Part shown: one piece after another, positions 49,330-59,539 of the stretch
Numbering within the stretch: position 1 is the stretch's first letter
How the letters are laid out: every line of letters starts with the position of its first letter
Origin: Prorocentrum cordatum
Taxonomy: Eukaryota; Sar; Dinophyceae; Prorocentrales; Prorocentraceae
Assembly: GCA_963575745.1 (NCBI GenBank)
Contig: CAUYUJ010008069.1
Coordinates: 213,501-277,500, forward strand
Length of the DNA stretch: 64,000 bases
Direction: 5' to 3'
Notes under the pieces: model-generated
Seen by the model: only the letters and a program-made list of their open reading frames with translations
The model's database searches: none
What the model was told of the DNA's origin: nothing
Position numbers and translations under genes: made by a program

Positions 49330-50216
49330 TGCAGGTCGGTGAGCGACAGGAGGCTTTCACCCTTCCATCCGAGCGAAGAGCCACTTTGATGAGCCACTAT
49401 GCATGCGTCGCCCGCCCTGTCTCTAAGGCCGAGGCGGCCAATAACGAGAAGGCTCAAAAGGTACAAATGGATGAGTGGGGCCGATTGAGAAAGATAAAGG
49501 CGTGGGACGAGGCAGAAGTTAAGGAGCTGCACGACGTTAAAGCAATGATGAAAGGGAAAACGTTCCACATCGGAGGCCTGTTCGCGATCCTGGTTGAGAA
49601 GAACGCCGAACTTCCTGAGGATCACAAGGACCGCAAATTCAATGGGAGGGTCGTTTTCGACGGATCGGATGTGGTCGACCAGGACAAGAACGTCGCGCTA
49701 TTCCAGGAGCTCTCCAGCTGCCCTGCTTCGGTACAGGCCAGCAAAGCTGCCGACACGTACGGACTGTTTGAGGACCATGATATACAACAGGCCGATGCAC
49801 GGCATGCATTTACGCAGTCGAAGTTGGGGGGCACCCCAACATGGGTGCGTTTGCCGATGGAGGCTTGGCCAGAGAGCTGGGCGGGGATGACAGACCCCGT
49901 CTGCCCCTTGCTGTCAGCGCTGCACGGACACCCCGACGCGGGGGTGTTCTGGGAGCAACGCTGCGAGACTCATGTTATGTCGGAGGGATTTGCCCCGATT
50001 CCCTGCTGGCGAAGCTGTTACTACCATCCAGAGTCTGAACTATTCCTGATCGTGTACGTAGACGACTTCAAGCTCGCTGGCCCTGCTCAACACCTGAAGA
50101 CAGGATGGGATATTATCTTGAGCCCGTCTGAGACGGCTCCCGACGGAATCGATATGGATCCCCCGACTGCGGTGGGGTGCTATCTTGGATGCGAACACAG
50201 AGACTCCGATAAATGA
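49239..50216 (+). CDS. Reverse transcriptase of element A
   Basis: Open for 325 codons. Motifs: EVKELHDVKAMMKGKTFHIG, KFNGRVVFDGSDVVDQD, IQQADARHAFTQSKLGG (first Asp), TDPVCPLLSALHGHPDAGVF, CYYHPESELFLIVYVDDFKL with the catalytic YVDD at 50055-50066, and AVGCYLGCEH before the stop. The order and spacing are those of copia RT (RVT_2). Unlike element B the YVDD box is canonical. Flanking parts of the polyprotein are in other frames. Confidence 0.8.
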   Translation: MPLRGKTAGRDSHREREPACRPCYNPFTDMMQVGERQEAFTLPSERRATLMSHYACVARPVSKAEAANNEKAQKVQMDEWGRLRKIKAWDEAEVKELHDVKAMMKGKTFHIGGLFAILVEKNAELPEDHKDRKFNGRVVFDGSDVVDQDKNVALFQELSSCPASVQASKAADTYGLFEDHDIQQADARHAFTQSKLGGTPTWVRLPMEAWPESWAGMTDPVCPLLSALHGHPDAGVFWEQRCETHVMSEGFAPIPCWRSCYYHPESELFLIVYVDDFKLAGPAQHLKTGWDIILSPSETAPDGIDMDPPTAVGCYLGCEHRDSDK

Positions 50217-50243
50217 GTCGACTGGCAGGGCGTCGCACCAACC

Positions 50244-51732
50244 ATGTTGGATCCCCCGCCACCCAAAGAGAAGAAAACTAAAGACCCGGCTGATCCTGGC
50301 ACACAGCCTGCAGCGGCCGCCCACGGCTGCGTGCGTGCTGTGCACGAGGTTCCCGTCCATTGCGACAGATCGCTCCGCGTCCCCAGGGGGCAAAGCGTGT
50401 GGTTAAGGTATAATGCGAACGCAACGAGGTACCATGCGTCTCTACCGGGCGGCCCTGACTGGCGCAGGGTTACCCGCATAATCACGTTTGACTACGACAC
50501 ATGGTAGGAGCTTGACGACACGGGTTACAAAGAAGGCACGGCAGCCAGATCTGCTGACGCCGCCAACGAGTGTCTCAGAGCTCCGCTCCCCGGTGGCATG
50601 CACAATACGGTCATGATCCTCATGTTCCACAACCGAGATGCTGAGGCAGCCATCTTTACACCGCAGAGCCCCGCGGATCAGGGCTGGACTCGGTTAGGGC
50701 GACGCGCGGCCCCGGCGCCGTCGCCGCCTGCCTCGACGCCCGAGTGCAAGCCGGGGGCCCAAGAAGAAGGTACGCAGTATTGAATACGACATGGAGGAGT
50801 TCTTCAAGTCTTGCATATCGCTTTACGCTGAACTTGCAGACACCGACCAGGATGCGCATCCTCTCTCGGGCACGCCTTTCGGTCCCAAACTTACGTCATT
50901 CGAGGACGGCCAGGGCGGCCCGCGGGGTGAGATTCTGGCCCCTGCGGAAGAGGCCTTGGCTGAACGCTTGCGCATAGACGCCGTGGTCGGGCCTTCGGAT
51001 GCCGAGGTCCACGTCGGTGGCCTTCCCATGGGCGGGCCACCTGCTCCCGATCCCAAGCCGCCCGCACCGTCGTGAAGTCTGCAGCTTATTGCAGCGAAAG
51101 TCTTGATGAAGATCCTGCGCGGCGCGCGGGTGGCACGCCCTGATCTGCCCAATGCCGTCTGTAAGACAGCCGCATGCGTCGCCAAATGGACGGAGCAGCA
51201 AGACATTGACCTCTGTCGAATCATCTGCTACCTGAAAGCCACGACTCACTACCGCCTGGTTTCTTGGGTGGGAGATCGCCGAAAAGATGTATGGCTGCGA
51301 CAATTCGCGGACGCCGATCTTGCTAGTGACATCCGCACGCATCGCAGTACCAATGCGAATGCACAGTTTCTGTGGTGAGAACACATGAGAGCGCTACAGA
51401 GCTGCAGTTCACAACGACAAACAGCGGTGTCTCATAGCACGCTGGAGGCGGGAATTGTTTCCGCAGGCGACGCGCTCCGAAGAGAGCTCCTGCCGGCGCC
51501 CCTCCTGTGGGGGATGCTACTCGGTCGCGCGCCGAGGGCGGAGTTCATGGAAGACCATCAGGCTGTCGCGAAGGTTTGTCAAGCTGGTGGGCCCCAGAAG
51601 CTTATGCACCTGCCGCGAACTCACCGAATCGACGCCTCGGCCGCGGCGGAACAGTTCGCCAGAGACACCGTTGACTTGGCTTACTGTCCGACGCAGGACC
51701 AGGCCGCTGACGTCGGCACGAAACGATTCTAA
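50244..51732 (+). pseudogene. RT thumb-RNase H region of element A
   Basis: 50244-50783 is one frame broken by TAG 50505-50507; 50791-51732 is another broken by TGA 51073-51075 and TGA 51376-51378. The second contains LRGARVARPDLPNAVCKTAA, VWLRQFADADLASDIRTHRS, RQTAVSHSTLEAGIVSAGDA, FMEDHQAVAKVCQAGGPQKL, MHLPRTHRIDASA and DQAADVGTKRF: the complete copia RNase H path with its acidic residues. Frame is kept across each stop, so these look like point nonsense changes. Confidence 0.75.
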
Positions 51733-52066
51733 CAACCCCCGTCATGGACGAAGGTTCCCTATCTCGCGCAGGCGGTGGCCCCGACAGCCCCGACGTGCCG
51801 GAAGCATTTGGACTCCGCGTTTGAAGGCGACGCGGGCCGGGGGCATTCTCAAGCCGAAGCTCTGCCTTAAGTCCATCCCAACTTCGGAACGGCGGCAAGA
51901 TTCCCAGTGAGAAGGCCAAGAAAAGCCCAAAAGACAGAACAAGGGCAAGCCCCCTGCTGAGGCGCCCGCCAAACCCCGTGCTCATAACCGGGCGGGTACG
52001 CCAGCAGAGGAGGCTGGGGAACAGGAGACGGCGCCTGCCAACCCCCGTGTTCATAACCGGGCGGGT
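51733..52066 (+). repeat. Spacer with two copies of a 69-bp (23-codon) unit
   Basis: A block around CATAACCGGGCGGGTA recurs 69 bp later (51982 and 52051), continuing past 52066 to about 52110; the encoded word is HNRAG followed by an AEEA..EQETA tail. It links RNase H to the next domain. Confidence 0.6.
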
Positions 52067-53331
52067 ATGCTAGCAGAGGAGGCGAAGGAACAGGAGACTG
52101 CACTCGCAAGCCATGCTATCGGTGCAGCTCATAATGCCACAGTAGGCTCCAGTGAAAGATCCCGGCGACGCCTCTTTATTTCATTTTGTTGCGGACCGAA
52201 TAGTCGGCTAGGGAACCAGAGTAACATTCCCGATGACCAATGCAAGGTGGTCAGACTGACAGAAGAAGAAGACATGATCACCAAAGAAGGCAAATCGTTT
52301 GCTGTGGCCAAAAATCGAAGAGTTTGAACAAGAACTGAAGAAACAAGGAGTGACCACGGACAGACGGATAACAATGTGGATCTCAATGCCGTGCACGGGC
52401 GGATCGCCATGGCAGTATGTTAACGAGGCCATGTACTACCGCTCTGGCAACGAGAAAGCATTAAAGAAGTTGAGGGGTCGCATTCCACTTGTTTCGGAAG
52501 TTGTTCTGGATAGCTCGTGCATTGGCTCAAGAGGTAAGTAAGAGAAGAGGCCAGATATGTCTCGAGTGGCCGACTCCGTGTCGTTACTGGCATGATCCAC
52601 AAGTCAAGTAATTTCTTACCAAACACAACATGGCGAATGCACAGCTTCATGGCTGCGCATACGGATTAAAGAACAGGAGAGGACAATATATGAGAAAACC
52701 TCGGGGCATTGCTTCGCCATTGTGTTGCATTGCCAAGGGTCTTGAGCGTGGGTGCGACGGCAGTCACAAGCACGTGGAAGCCAGGGGAAAGGATTGCAAG
52801 CTGGCGCAGGACTACAAAGAGGAGTTTGCTAGGAGGGTTCATCTCTTGGTCTCTGAGGCCGTCTCTGGAAACGTTGTTGATCATGCCGCATCTGTTGTCC
52901 ATCCGCATGCTGCCCCTGCCACGCTGCATGCATTCACGAGCACCATCGTCGACGCGATGGCTCAAATCGGTGCCCCTGCGCAGCCCCCCCACGCGGCTGG
53001 ATTGGCAGCCTCTTCGCCTTGCTCGCGCCGCCGCAGCTCGCCGGCGCCTCGCAGCTTCCGCGGCGGCGCCTCAGCAGCGCCAACACCCATCGGCAGCGGA
53101 CCCCGCAGGTCCGCAAGTCTGAGAAGGAGGGGCAGCAGTCGCCCCGACCGCGAACAACACTGCTTCATAAGAGGTGCTGTTGAGAAGATGTCGGCCATCA
53201 CGCACGGCGCGCTTCGTGGCTACTGGGGCAAGATGTTTCAGAACGGCCAGGACTGCCCCATCGCCTTTGGATACGAGCCCGTGGTCAAGATCTTGCGCTC
53301 GAGCGACGTGACCGCGAGGAGAAGCTCATAG
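52067..53331 (+). pseudogene. Methyltransferase-like C-terminal domain of element A
   Basis: Pieces in consecutive frames: RRLFISFCCGPNSRLGNQSN (motif I-like) and KVVRLTEEEDMITKEG; then ITMWISMPCTGGSPWQYVNE with Pro-Cys at 52389-52394; then QICLEWPTPCRYWHDPQVK in a third frame; then, after an in-frame TAA, NAQLHGCAYGLKNRRGQYMR, GCDGSHKHVEARGKDCKLAQ and YKEEFARRVHLLV. The order motif I, Pro-Cys loop, E-W-P box is shared with the corresponding domain in element B. Known precedent: cytosine methyltransferases captured by retrotransposons in dinoflagellates and other eukaryotes. Substrate is unknown. The last frame continues without a break into the region that follows. Confidence 0.5.
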
Positions 53332-54218
53332 CTCTCGCAAAGGAGGCGATGGCGCTCGCGCCCCTCGTCAAGGGTATCCTGTCGGACGAGCGTCGAGAGA
53401 AACGCTATCGCTCAGGCTGTTCGACTACAGTCAATACCTATCGGCCGGACCAGTACGTCATGCCTCCGGGCGATTGGGACACCGCCCAGCTCCACTACTT
53501 CACCAAGACGCAGGGTTCCAACGAGGACATCCAGCATGGTGGGGTAGCCACGCCGACGCCTCAGCTCGGCCATGGCGCATTCAACCCGCACTCACATGCG
53601 TGGAGCAAGACCCCAAATTTGTACCATGTACTGGGGGTCGAGCCGAGGGCGAACGTCAACGTCTCAGCTGGCTCCCGTGACAGATACACGGTCTGCCATG
53701 CGGACGCGTTGACGCGCGAGATGAACGGCGGGCTCGACACGGTTGGGCTGCTCGCAAAAATGTTCAAGAAGCCGCCATACAAGCCCATGGTCAGGCTGCC
53801 GCCCGACATGTACAATGCCATCTGGAACTCCGCCAGCGCAGGCAAGGTACCGTGGGTCGCGGGCCTGAAGCCGTTCGTGCAGGGCGTGAACCTTCCTGTC
53901 CTTCGTGGGAAGCAGTCCATCTGGCACATCCCTGAAGATATGGGCGGAGCACGGAAGATCCATGATCTGAGTGCAGTCGTCGTCACGCCGTGGTGTGATA
54001 CGAGGGCGCCGATGAGCTTTCACATGCCCGGGCCCTACCCCACTCTGCAGCAGAACGAAGAGCTGCTCGAGGCGTGGTTCCAGGAGCCGACCGACCGGCT
54101 GTACGACGTGCTGCGGACCAGGGCCCCTCGTGACCTCTTCGAGTGGTTCCTAGAACTGGCATGGGGCCATGCTGACCAATACCAGCCAGGAGGAGCGCGC
54201 AGGCATATCACGGAATGA
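53290..54218 (+). CDS. Unrecognised protein downstream of element A pol
   Basis: The frame starts upstream of ATG 53349 as ALERRDREEKLIALAKEAMA, and contains YRPDQYVMPPGDWDTAQLHY, KMFKKPPYKPMVRLPPDMYN, GKQSIWHIPEDMGGARKIHD and DLFEWFLELAWGHADQYQPG. The preceding frame (to 53331) overlaps it and carries the matching upstream sequence, so one frameshift near 53280 separates it from the methyltransferase-like protein. No family recognised. Confidence 0.5.
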
Positions 54219-54343
54219 TTTTATTCGATTCGTGCTACGCTCCCCGACCATGCCGAGTGGACTGGCGTCACGGCTGACCCAGAGCAGGCTCCACTCGGGC
54301 CCGCCTCGACCTCGGTCTCGAGCATGGTGCCCTTGGTCACAGG
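54219..54343. other. Junction between two unrecognised frames
   Basis: A third frame (SQEERAGISRNDFIRFVLRS) bridges the two at 54169-54300, suggesting frameshifts rather than separate genes. Confidence 0.3.
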
Positions 54344-57120
54344 ATGCTCCTCAAAAACTTCAGCTCCATGAGCAGCTACGACGGCATCAGCTTTGAGGAG
54401 TTTGAGGATCACGTGAAAACGAACCCTACCTTTAACTTCGTCAAGGACCGCCTGCATATCCCGGCATGGTGGCGCGACGCGCGGCCCTGTGTCACCCTCC
54501 AGGGTCGCAGAGCGGCGCAGGGCGAACTCCATGAGGAGGACTCTGCCCACAGCCTCGTGCACTACGGATGGCTGAAGCGCGCGGACTACATCTCTCCAGA
54601 CCGGGAGTAACGTGTCAGGGACGGGTTGCCCGACTTCGAGTTCGATCCCGCTCCGCTCTACAGAATGCCGACTACCGACATCGACCTCAGGGGGCAGATG
54701 AGGCAGGAGATTATTGCGGCTCGAGTGGATCAAAGGTCAAGTCAGCAAGCACCCCCCGCGGCAACGCGCCATGTACAGCCCGAGGAGGGAAGTAACCGGC
54801 GCCGCCAGGGTCGCGCCGAGGCGGCCGAGCAGCAAGTGCTGCAGCCACCACAGACCAGGCGCTCCGTTCACGGGCAGCCATCTTCAGGAGCAGCGGCGCG
54901 CGGCCGGCCGCCGCCGCCGCCGAAGGCGCCGCCTCAGCACGCGCAGTCGCTGATTGCCACTCGCGGGGCGCAGCCGCCGTCGCCGCGGGGCCCACCGCCG
55001 CCGAAGGCGCCGCCTCAGCATGCGCAGTCACCGGCTGCCACTCGCGAGGCGCAGCCGCCGTCGCCGCGGTGCCCACCGCCGCCGAAGGCGCCGCCTCAGA
55101 ATGCGCGGTCACCAGCTGCCACTCGCGAGGCGCAGCCGCCTTCGCCGCGGGGCCCGCCGCCGCCGAAGGCGCCGCCGCAGCGCGCGCAGTCATCGGCTGC
55201 CGCTGGCGAGGCGCAGCCGCCACCGCCGCGGGGCCCACCGCCGCCGATGGCGCCGCCCCAGCACGCGCCGCCACCAGCGGTCGCACGCGAAACGCCGCCG
55301 CCGCCGCCGCGGGGCCCGCCGCCGCCGAAGGAGGGGCGCGGCAAAGCCCCGCATTCGCCGTTGCCGAGGCCGAAAGCTGCGGCGAGGGCACACCATCCGG
55401 CTCGGGCCGCCGCCCATGTGTCGGGCGGCCTGGAGCAGCAAGCAGTGGGCGGCTACGCGGCGGAGCCATCATCGGGACTGGCTGAACGCCTCCGTAGGGC
55501 GCAGGAGCTGGAGGAGGCGGCAAAGGCAGCCGCCGACGAGCAGCAGCAGCCAGTCCCCGGCTCGCGACAGTCGGACTTGTCGATGCTGCCCGAGTTCGAG
55601 GTGACGTCGCCCGAGGACGACAACGCCGACCCCGTGGAGAACGCCAGGCAGGTGCCAGACCTGCCCGAGAAGAAAACGGAGCCCCAGCTTCCCCAGGAGG
55701 ACCAGGAGAAGCTGAGGCAGATTCACGAGAACGACCCGAGGGCCAAAGCAGCCGCCGCTGCTGAGGCCAGTCCTCCGGTGGGGAAAGCAGACGGCGATCA
55801 GACAATGTCCGACGTCTTCGACCCCGTGACGCAGGAACCAGCAAAGACAGGGAAAGAAGGTACCAAAGGCCATGCCCGCGGTACTGGAGCCGCAGAGCAG
55901 ACGCAGCAGCCCATGGCTGCTCGCTCCCGTGCAGGCGAGAGACCTCCGCCAAGGGGGCATAGCAGGCCAAGGGCAGCCGCGGCAAGTTCGGGAGCACAGC
56001 AGAAGGGGCAGCCCTCGCGTGCCCCTGCCGCCGCGCACACACCCGCCGAGGCTGCGGAGGCGATAGCAGAGCGGAAGGAGAACCGGCGCGCCCTGGCCGA
56101 CAGGGTGGGCGCACGCGGTTTCTGGAACGCGCCGGCATACCGTCGCGAGCTGCTCAAGAAGGACGGCGTGTCCGACCCGTGTTTCGACGAAGAGGTCATG
56201 CCGAAGGCGGGGCCGCCGCCCGCCTATGTCGCGGCGGTGAAATCCGTTGGGGAGACTCTGGCAAACCTCATCAAGCCAGAGGCGGCTACTGCGTTCACGA
56301 GGCTCGACTTCCCGCAGGCCTGCGCGGCGCTCAGCAGTCTCACGCGAGCAGCAGGCATGCCGCCCCGCATTTCGGGAGAGGCTATTTACCTGCATGCCGC
56401 CCACGGTGTGCCATGTACCACGTGGCACCGGCCAACGCCCACCAAGACATGGGCTGGTAAGATCGCAGCGTACATGGACGAAGGCGAACGGGAGTACAAA
56501 GACATCGAGTACCTCGTCTCCACTGACTCCACCATGGCGCTCATCAGCGCCAAGGGGAAAACTGCGCTGTCCAGCGCTCTCAAGGAGCAGCTAACCATGC
56601 GTTCGCATGGGTGTCAGACCAGCGTTCGGGGTGGCGCGACCCTGGACGATATAAAGGTCTCACTACGCTCCATGAAGTGGGCCACGGCGTGCCCGACCCG
56701 CTGCAGAGTCATCGTGTGGAACGGCAACGAGTTGTGCGACCACAAAGACGACCGACGGCGAGTCAAAGGTGCCCGACGCGGAGACAGCCCTCTCCAATGC
56801 GACGAGTTGGAGCGCCTGGGCCCTATCCATGATGGACGACGTCGTGGATGAGCAGGCGCATATTGCAGAGACAACAGGAGCCATGCTCGTCATGTTGGTA
56901 ATGGGCGACGGCCAGATCTGGGGGTGTCCCAGAGGCAGCGCCGAGAAGCGAATATGGGACACACTTGCCTCCCGAGTCCTGGCGCGGGGGCAAAACATAA
57001 TCAGCCTCTACCAGGAAGCAAGCCAGAATCCGAAAATGCTGATACTCCGAGGCTCCGAGCTCTATCACAAGGCTCAGCACCAGACAGGCGATGACTGGCA
57101 CTTCCTGCCGGGCGGGGGGG
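54344..57120 (+). pseudogene. Proline-rich protein with an SGNH-hydrolase-like C-terminal region
   Basis: One frame from 54344 to about 56780 with a single TAA at 54608-54610, then another frame 56769-57120. N-part: YDGISFEEFEDHVKTNPTFN; middle: five 27-residue proline-rich repeats and a long acidic/alanine segment; C-part: NAPAYRRELLKKDGVSDPCF, then DIEYLVSTDSTMALISAKGK, CRVIVWNGNELCDH, MLVMLVMGDGQIWG and QTGDDWHFLPGGG. D-S near 56525-56530, N in WNGNEL (56726-56728) and D-x-x-H in DDWH (57090-57101) occupy the order of SGNH/GDSL esterase blocks I, III and V. That assignment is an inference from motifs only. It ends in a seven-G run (57114-57120) where the frame is lost. Confidence 0.45.
54914..55330 (+). 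repeat. 81-bp coding tandem repeat, five units
   Basis: The period is exactly 81 bp (AAGGCGCCG at 54923 and 55004), giving 27-residue units like PPPPKAPPQHAQS followed by an ATREAQPPSPRG part. In-frame expansion of a disordered proline-rich spacer. Confidence 0.85.
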
Positions 57121-57127
57121 ACCACCC

Positions 57128-59430
57128 GTGGCCACGCGTGCGAAGTACATCATGGATGCCGCCACGATCTGCCACGAGCCGTGCTGCCCCGCCTTCGACA
57201 TCAAGGAGCGCCCTGCTGTCGCGCCAGGTGTAGCGGCTCCACCGCCGCCACCGGTCGCACCACCGCCTAAGCCTCCGGGCGCCACTGGCCCAATGATGAA
57301 GAGCGTGATCCCCACCGGCGGCCACCATGTGAGCTGCCAGGTGGGAGAGTTGCTGCAATTCGGTGACATTGGGGTACCAGTGTACGGGCCGCCCGAGTCC
57401 TCCGACATCAACTCGGAGGACTTCAGGGTTTGGCTGGCGGAACATCACGACGAACGACCTGCCTGGGCGGACAGGCGGTGCTCCACTGTGCCCCATGATG
57501 GCACGGTGGACATTTACGGAATGGAGACGGTGGCAGGTGATCTCATGGAGATCCTGCCCATTGACGAAAGGATGGCCGCCGTATTGGACGCAACAGTGAA
57601 GGACACGGCCATGGACTTCGTCGCCGCATCGCGTCCCAAGTCGGCCGCCGTGGTGAGTGAGCCAGTGCGGGCTGCCGCTGAGGTGCAGCCCGCCAGTGCC
57701 GACCCCTCCGGGAGGGCCCTTTGGGATGCAATCATGGAGAACGTGCTCCGCCATTCGTATGTCGCCGGGGAGAACGAGCTCATTGCTTGTAACTTCGGAA
57801 GTGGCCGCATTCGATGCCCGAAGTTATTCGAAGCGTGCGCTTCGCACCAGAAGTCCGTCATCATGGGCGCGAGGCCTGGAGGCTCAAAGGCACCACAGAG
57901 CGAAATTATAGTCCATGACCACCAGACGGTTCATTACGAGCTCATGCTCATCAGCCGTGACAGGGAGTCGGATTTAAAGGAGTTCCACTTGACAGAGCAA
58001 TTCTACGATACTGACAAGTGGTACGATTCGCTGAAAGGCCGTGCCGCTGGCCGCGACTGGGTGATCAACATGATGCGCTTGGACCGTTCCCCGCTCATCA
58101 CGCGGGAGCACTGCTTGAGGATGGCCATCGAGTGCCTGGCCCCGAGGCGGCTTCACACCACAAGCCTTGAGAACGTCTCCTGCACCGCGCTCTCTGATTG
58201 GCGCAAGGCGACAGTTTCCGAGTACGAATCGTGTTCCATGCTTGAGATTGCTTTCCTCCTACCTGAGCGCGTCCATGACCGCATCACGCTAGTCCAGTGG
58301 GAGACTTATTCCCATGCCTCGGACATCCGCAAGCTCTATGCTTTACTTAACGCTGGTGTATTCCATCTGTCCAAGGAGAAGTGGAACATGAGGGTCAAGA
58401 CTGATCAGAAGGCGAAGGATAGGGGCTACGCAGAAGGCGCCTACGCCCTCCGCGACACCGGGTACCAGCAGTGTAGCCATGCTACTGAGCTGTGGGGTGT
58501 TGGGATCCTAGTAACCATGGACTGCAAGGTTACGACCCCATCGTCAGAGGAAGGAGGCTTCCGTCCCATAGATTCTGGAACAGAAGGGAGGAAGCAATAC
58601 GTTTGCGAAAAACCTGAACTCATAGTTAGGCTTTCTTTGAGGCCCTACTTCATGACGCCGAGCCAAGCCAACGAGCGTCATCTCTGGGTCTTCCATCCAG
58701 AACACTCCCGCCACTTCGAGGTCGACTACAAGGCTCTGGTTGACCCGACACCCGATCCGGAGGAAGGGGTTCCGAAGTGGCGGATAGAACAGGCGATCGG
58801 TGACGCGATGCGTCAGGGGGGGGGCCCGTTCCGCACGCGCGCAGGCCATAGTCCGGCGTGCGGTACGAATTCCATTCAGGGGCAGAAGGAGATCCAAGCT
58901 GAACTGGGAGAGATAAGGAGGAAACACATCGAATTCCTCCGGGTGAAGGATTGGCAGCACGGCGAACTGTATGAGAGCGGCCTAATCACGGACCAGTTCG
59001 ACCGTCCCATCCTCATAGCCCATGGCTTCCAGGATATCATGACCCCTCTTTCGCAGGCTGGTTTGCGAGGTGAGCGTCCGCCGCTTCGAAGCATGAAGAT
59101 GGACATGTCGATGCCCGGGGTCTCGGACCTCGACTGGCAGAACTTCCTAGCACAGAAGGAGGAGGAGAACAACATAAAACCTGAAGAACCAGCTGTGGAC
59201 CATGTCCCAGGCAGTTTCGAACCCGAAGGACCGAAGAGGTCCAAGAGCGTCATCCGCCGCGGTGGTCGTGAGCTCATGCTCGCCGAAGCAGCAAGGGATC
59301 GGCGCGAAAGACAATCGGGTGGGAGACGCTCTGGCCGGGGAGGCGCCCGAGTACCAGCCGCCGCCGCTGCCAGACGAGGCCTTCGCCTCCATGCGCCGCG
59401 TGTGCGAGCCTCGCCCGCGGCGGCTCTAGT
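57128..59430 (+). CDS. Large unrecognised protein in the cargo region
   Basis: The frame reads VATRAKYIMDAATICHEPCC directly after the G run, implying it continues the previous protein. It has a proline linker, then globular sequence: VSCQVGELLQFGDIGVPVYG, LWDAIMENVLRHSYVAGENE, FYDTDKWYDSLKGRAAGRDW, HCLRMAIECLAPRRLHTTSL, YALLNAGVFHLSKEKWNMRV and HRHLWVFHPE-like HLWVFHPEHSRHFEVDYKA. The frame stays open to 59524, but from about 59310 better sequence is in another frame (NRVGDALAGEAPEYQPPPLP) that stops at 59427-59429. No domain family could be assigned. Confidence 0.5.
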
Positions 59431-59539
59431 CCAGCAGGTATGGCTATGCTCGACGGTAGGGTGCTTTCGAACGACCTACCGGGGAGTTCTTCAGGTAGAG
59501 AATATTCCACTTGCTCGCAACTGATATTTCTGCAGTACC

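Larger units (their letters stand above)
28688..53331 (+). mobile_element. Element A: large Ty1/copia-type retroelement split by a 12-kb satellite and element insertion
   Basis: Gag-like frames (28.85-33.48 kb) and protease, integrase, reverse transcriptase, RNase H and a methyltransferase-like domain (46.0-53.3 kb) lie on one strand in copia order. The two halves are separated by 33.9-45.96 kb of satellite plus element B. Treating the halves as one element is an inference from order, strand and the absence of a second gag or pol near each; the alternative is two unrelated fragments. The right end is uncertain: no LTR-like match occurs near 53 kb, and a repeat matching the left end occurs only at 63.93 kb. 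Many frameshifts and isolated stops show decay. Confidence 0.5.
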
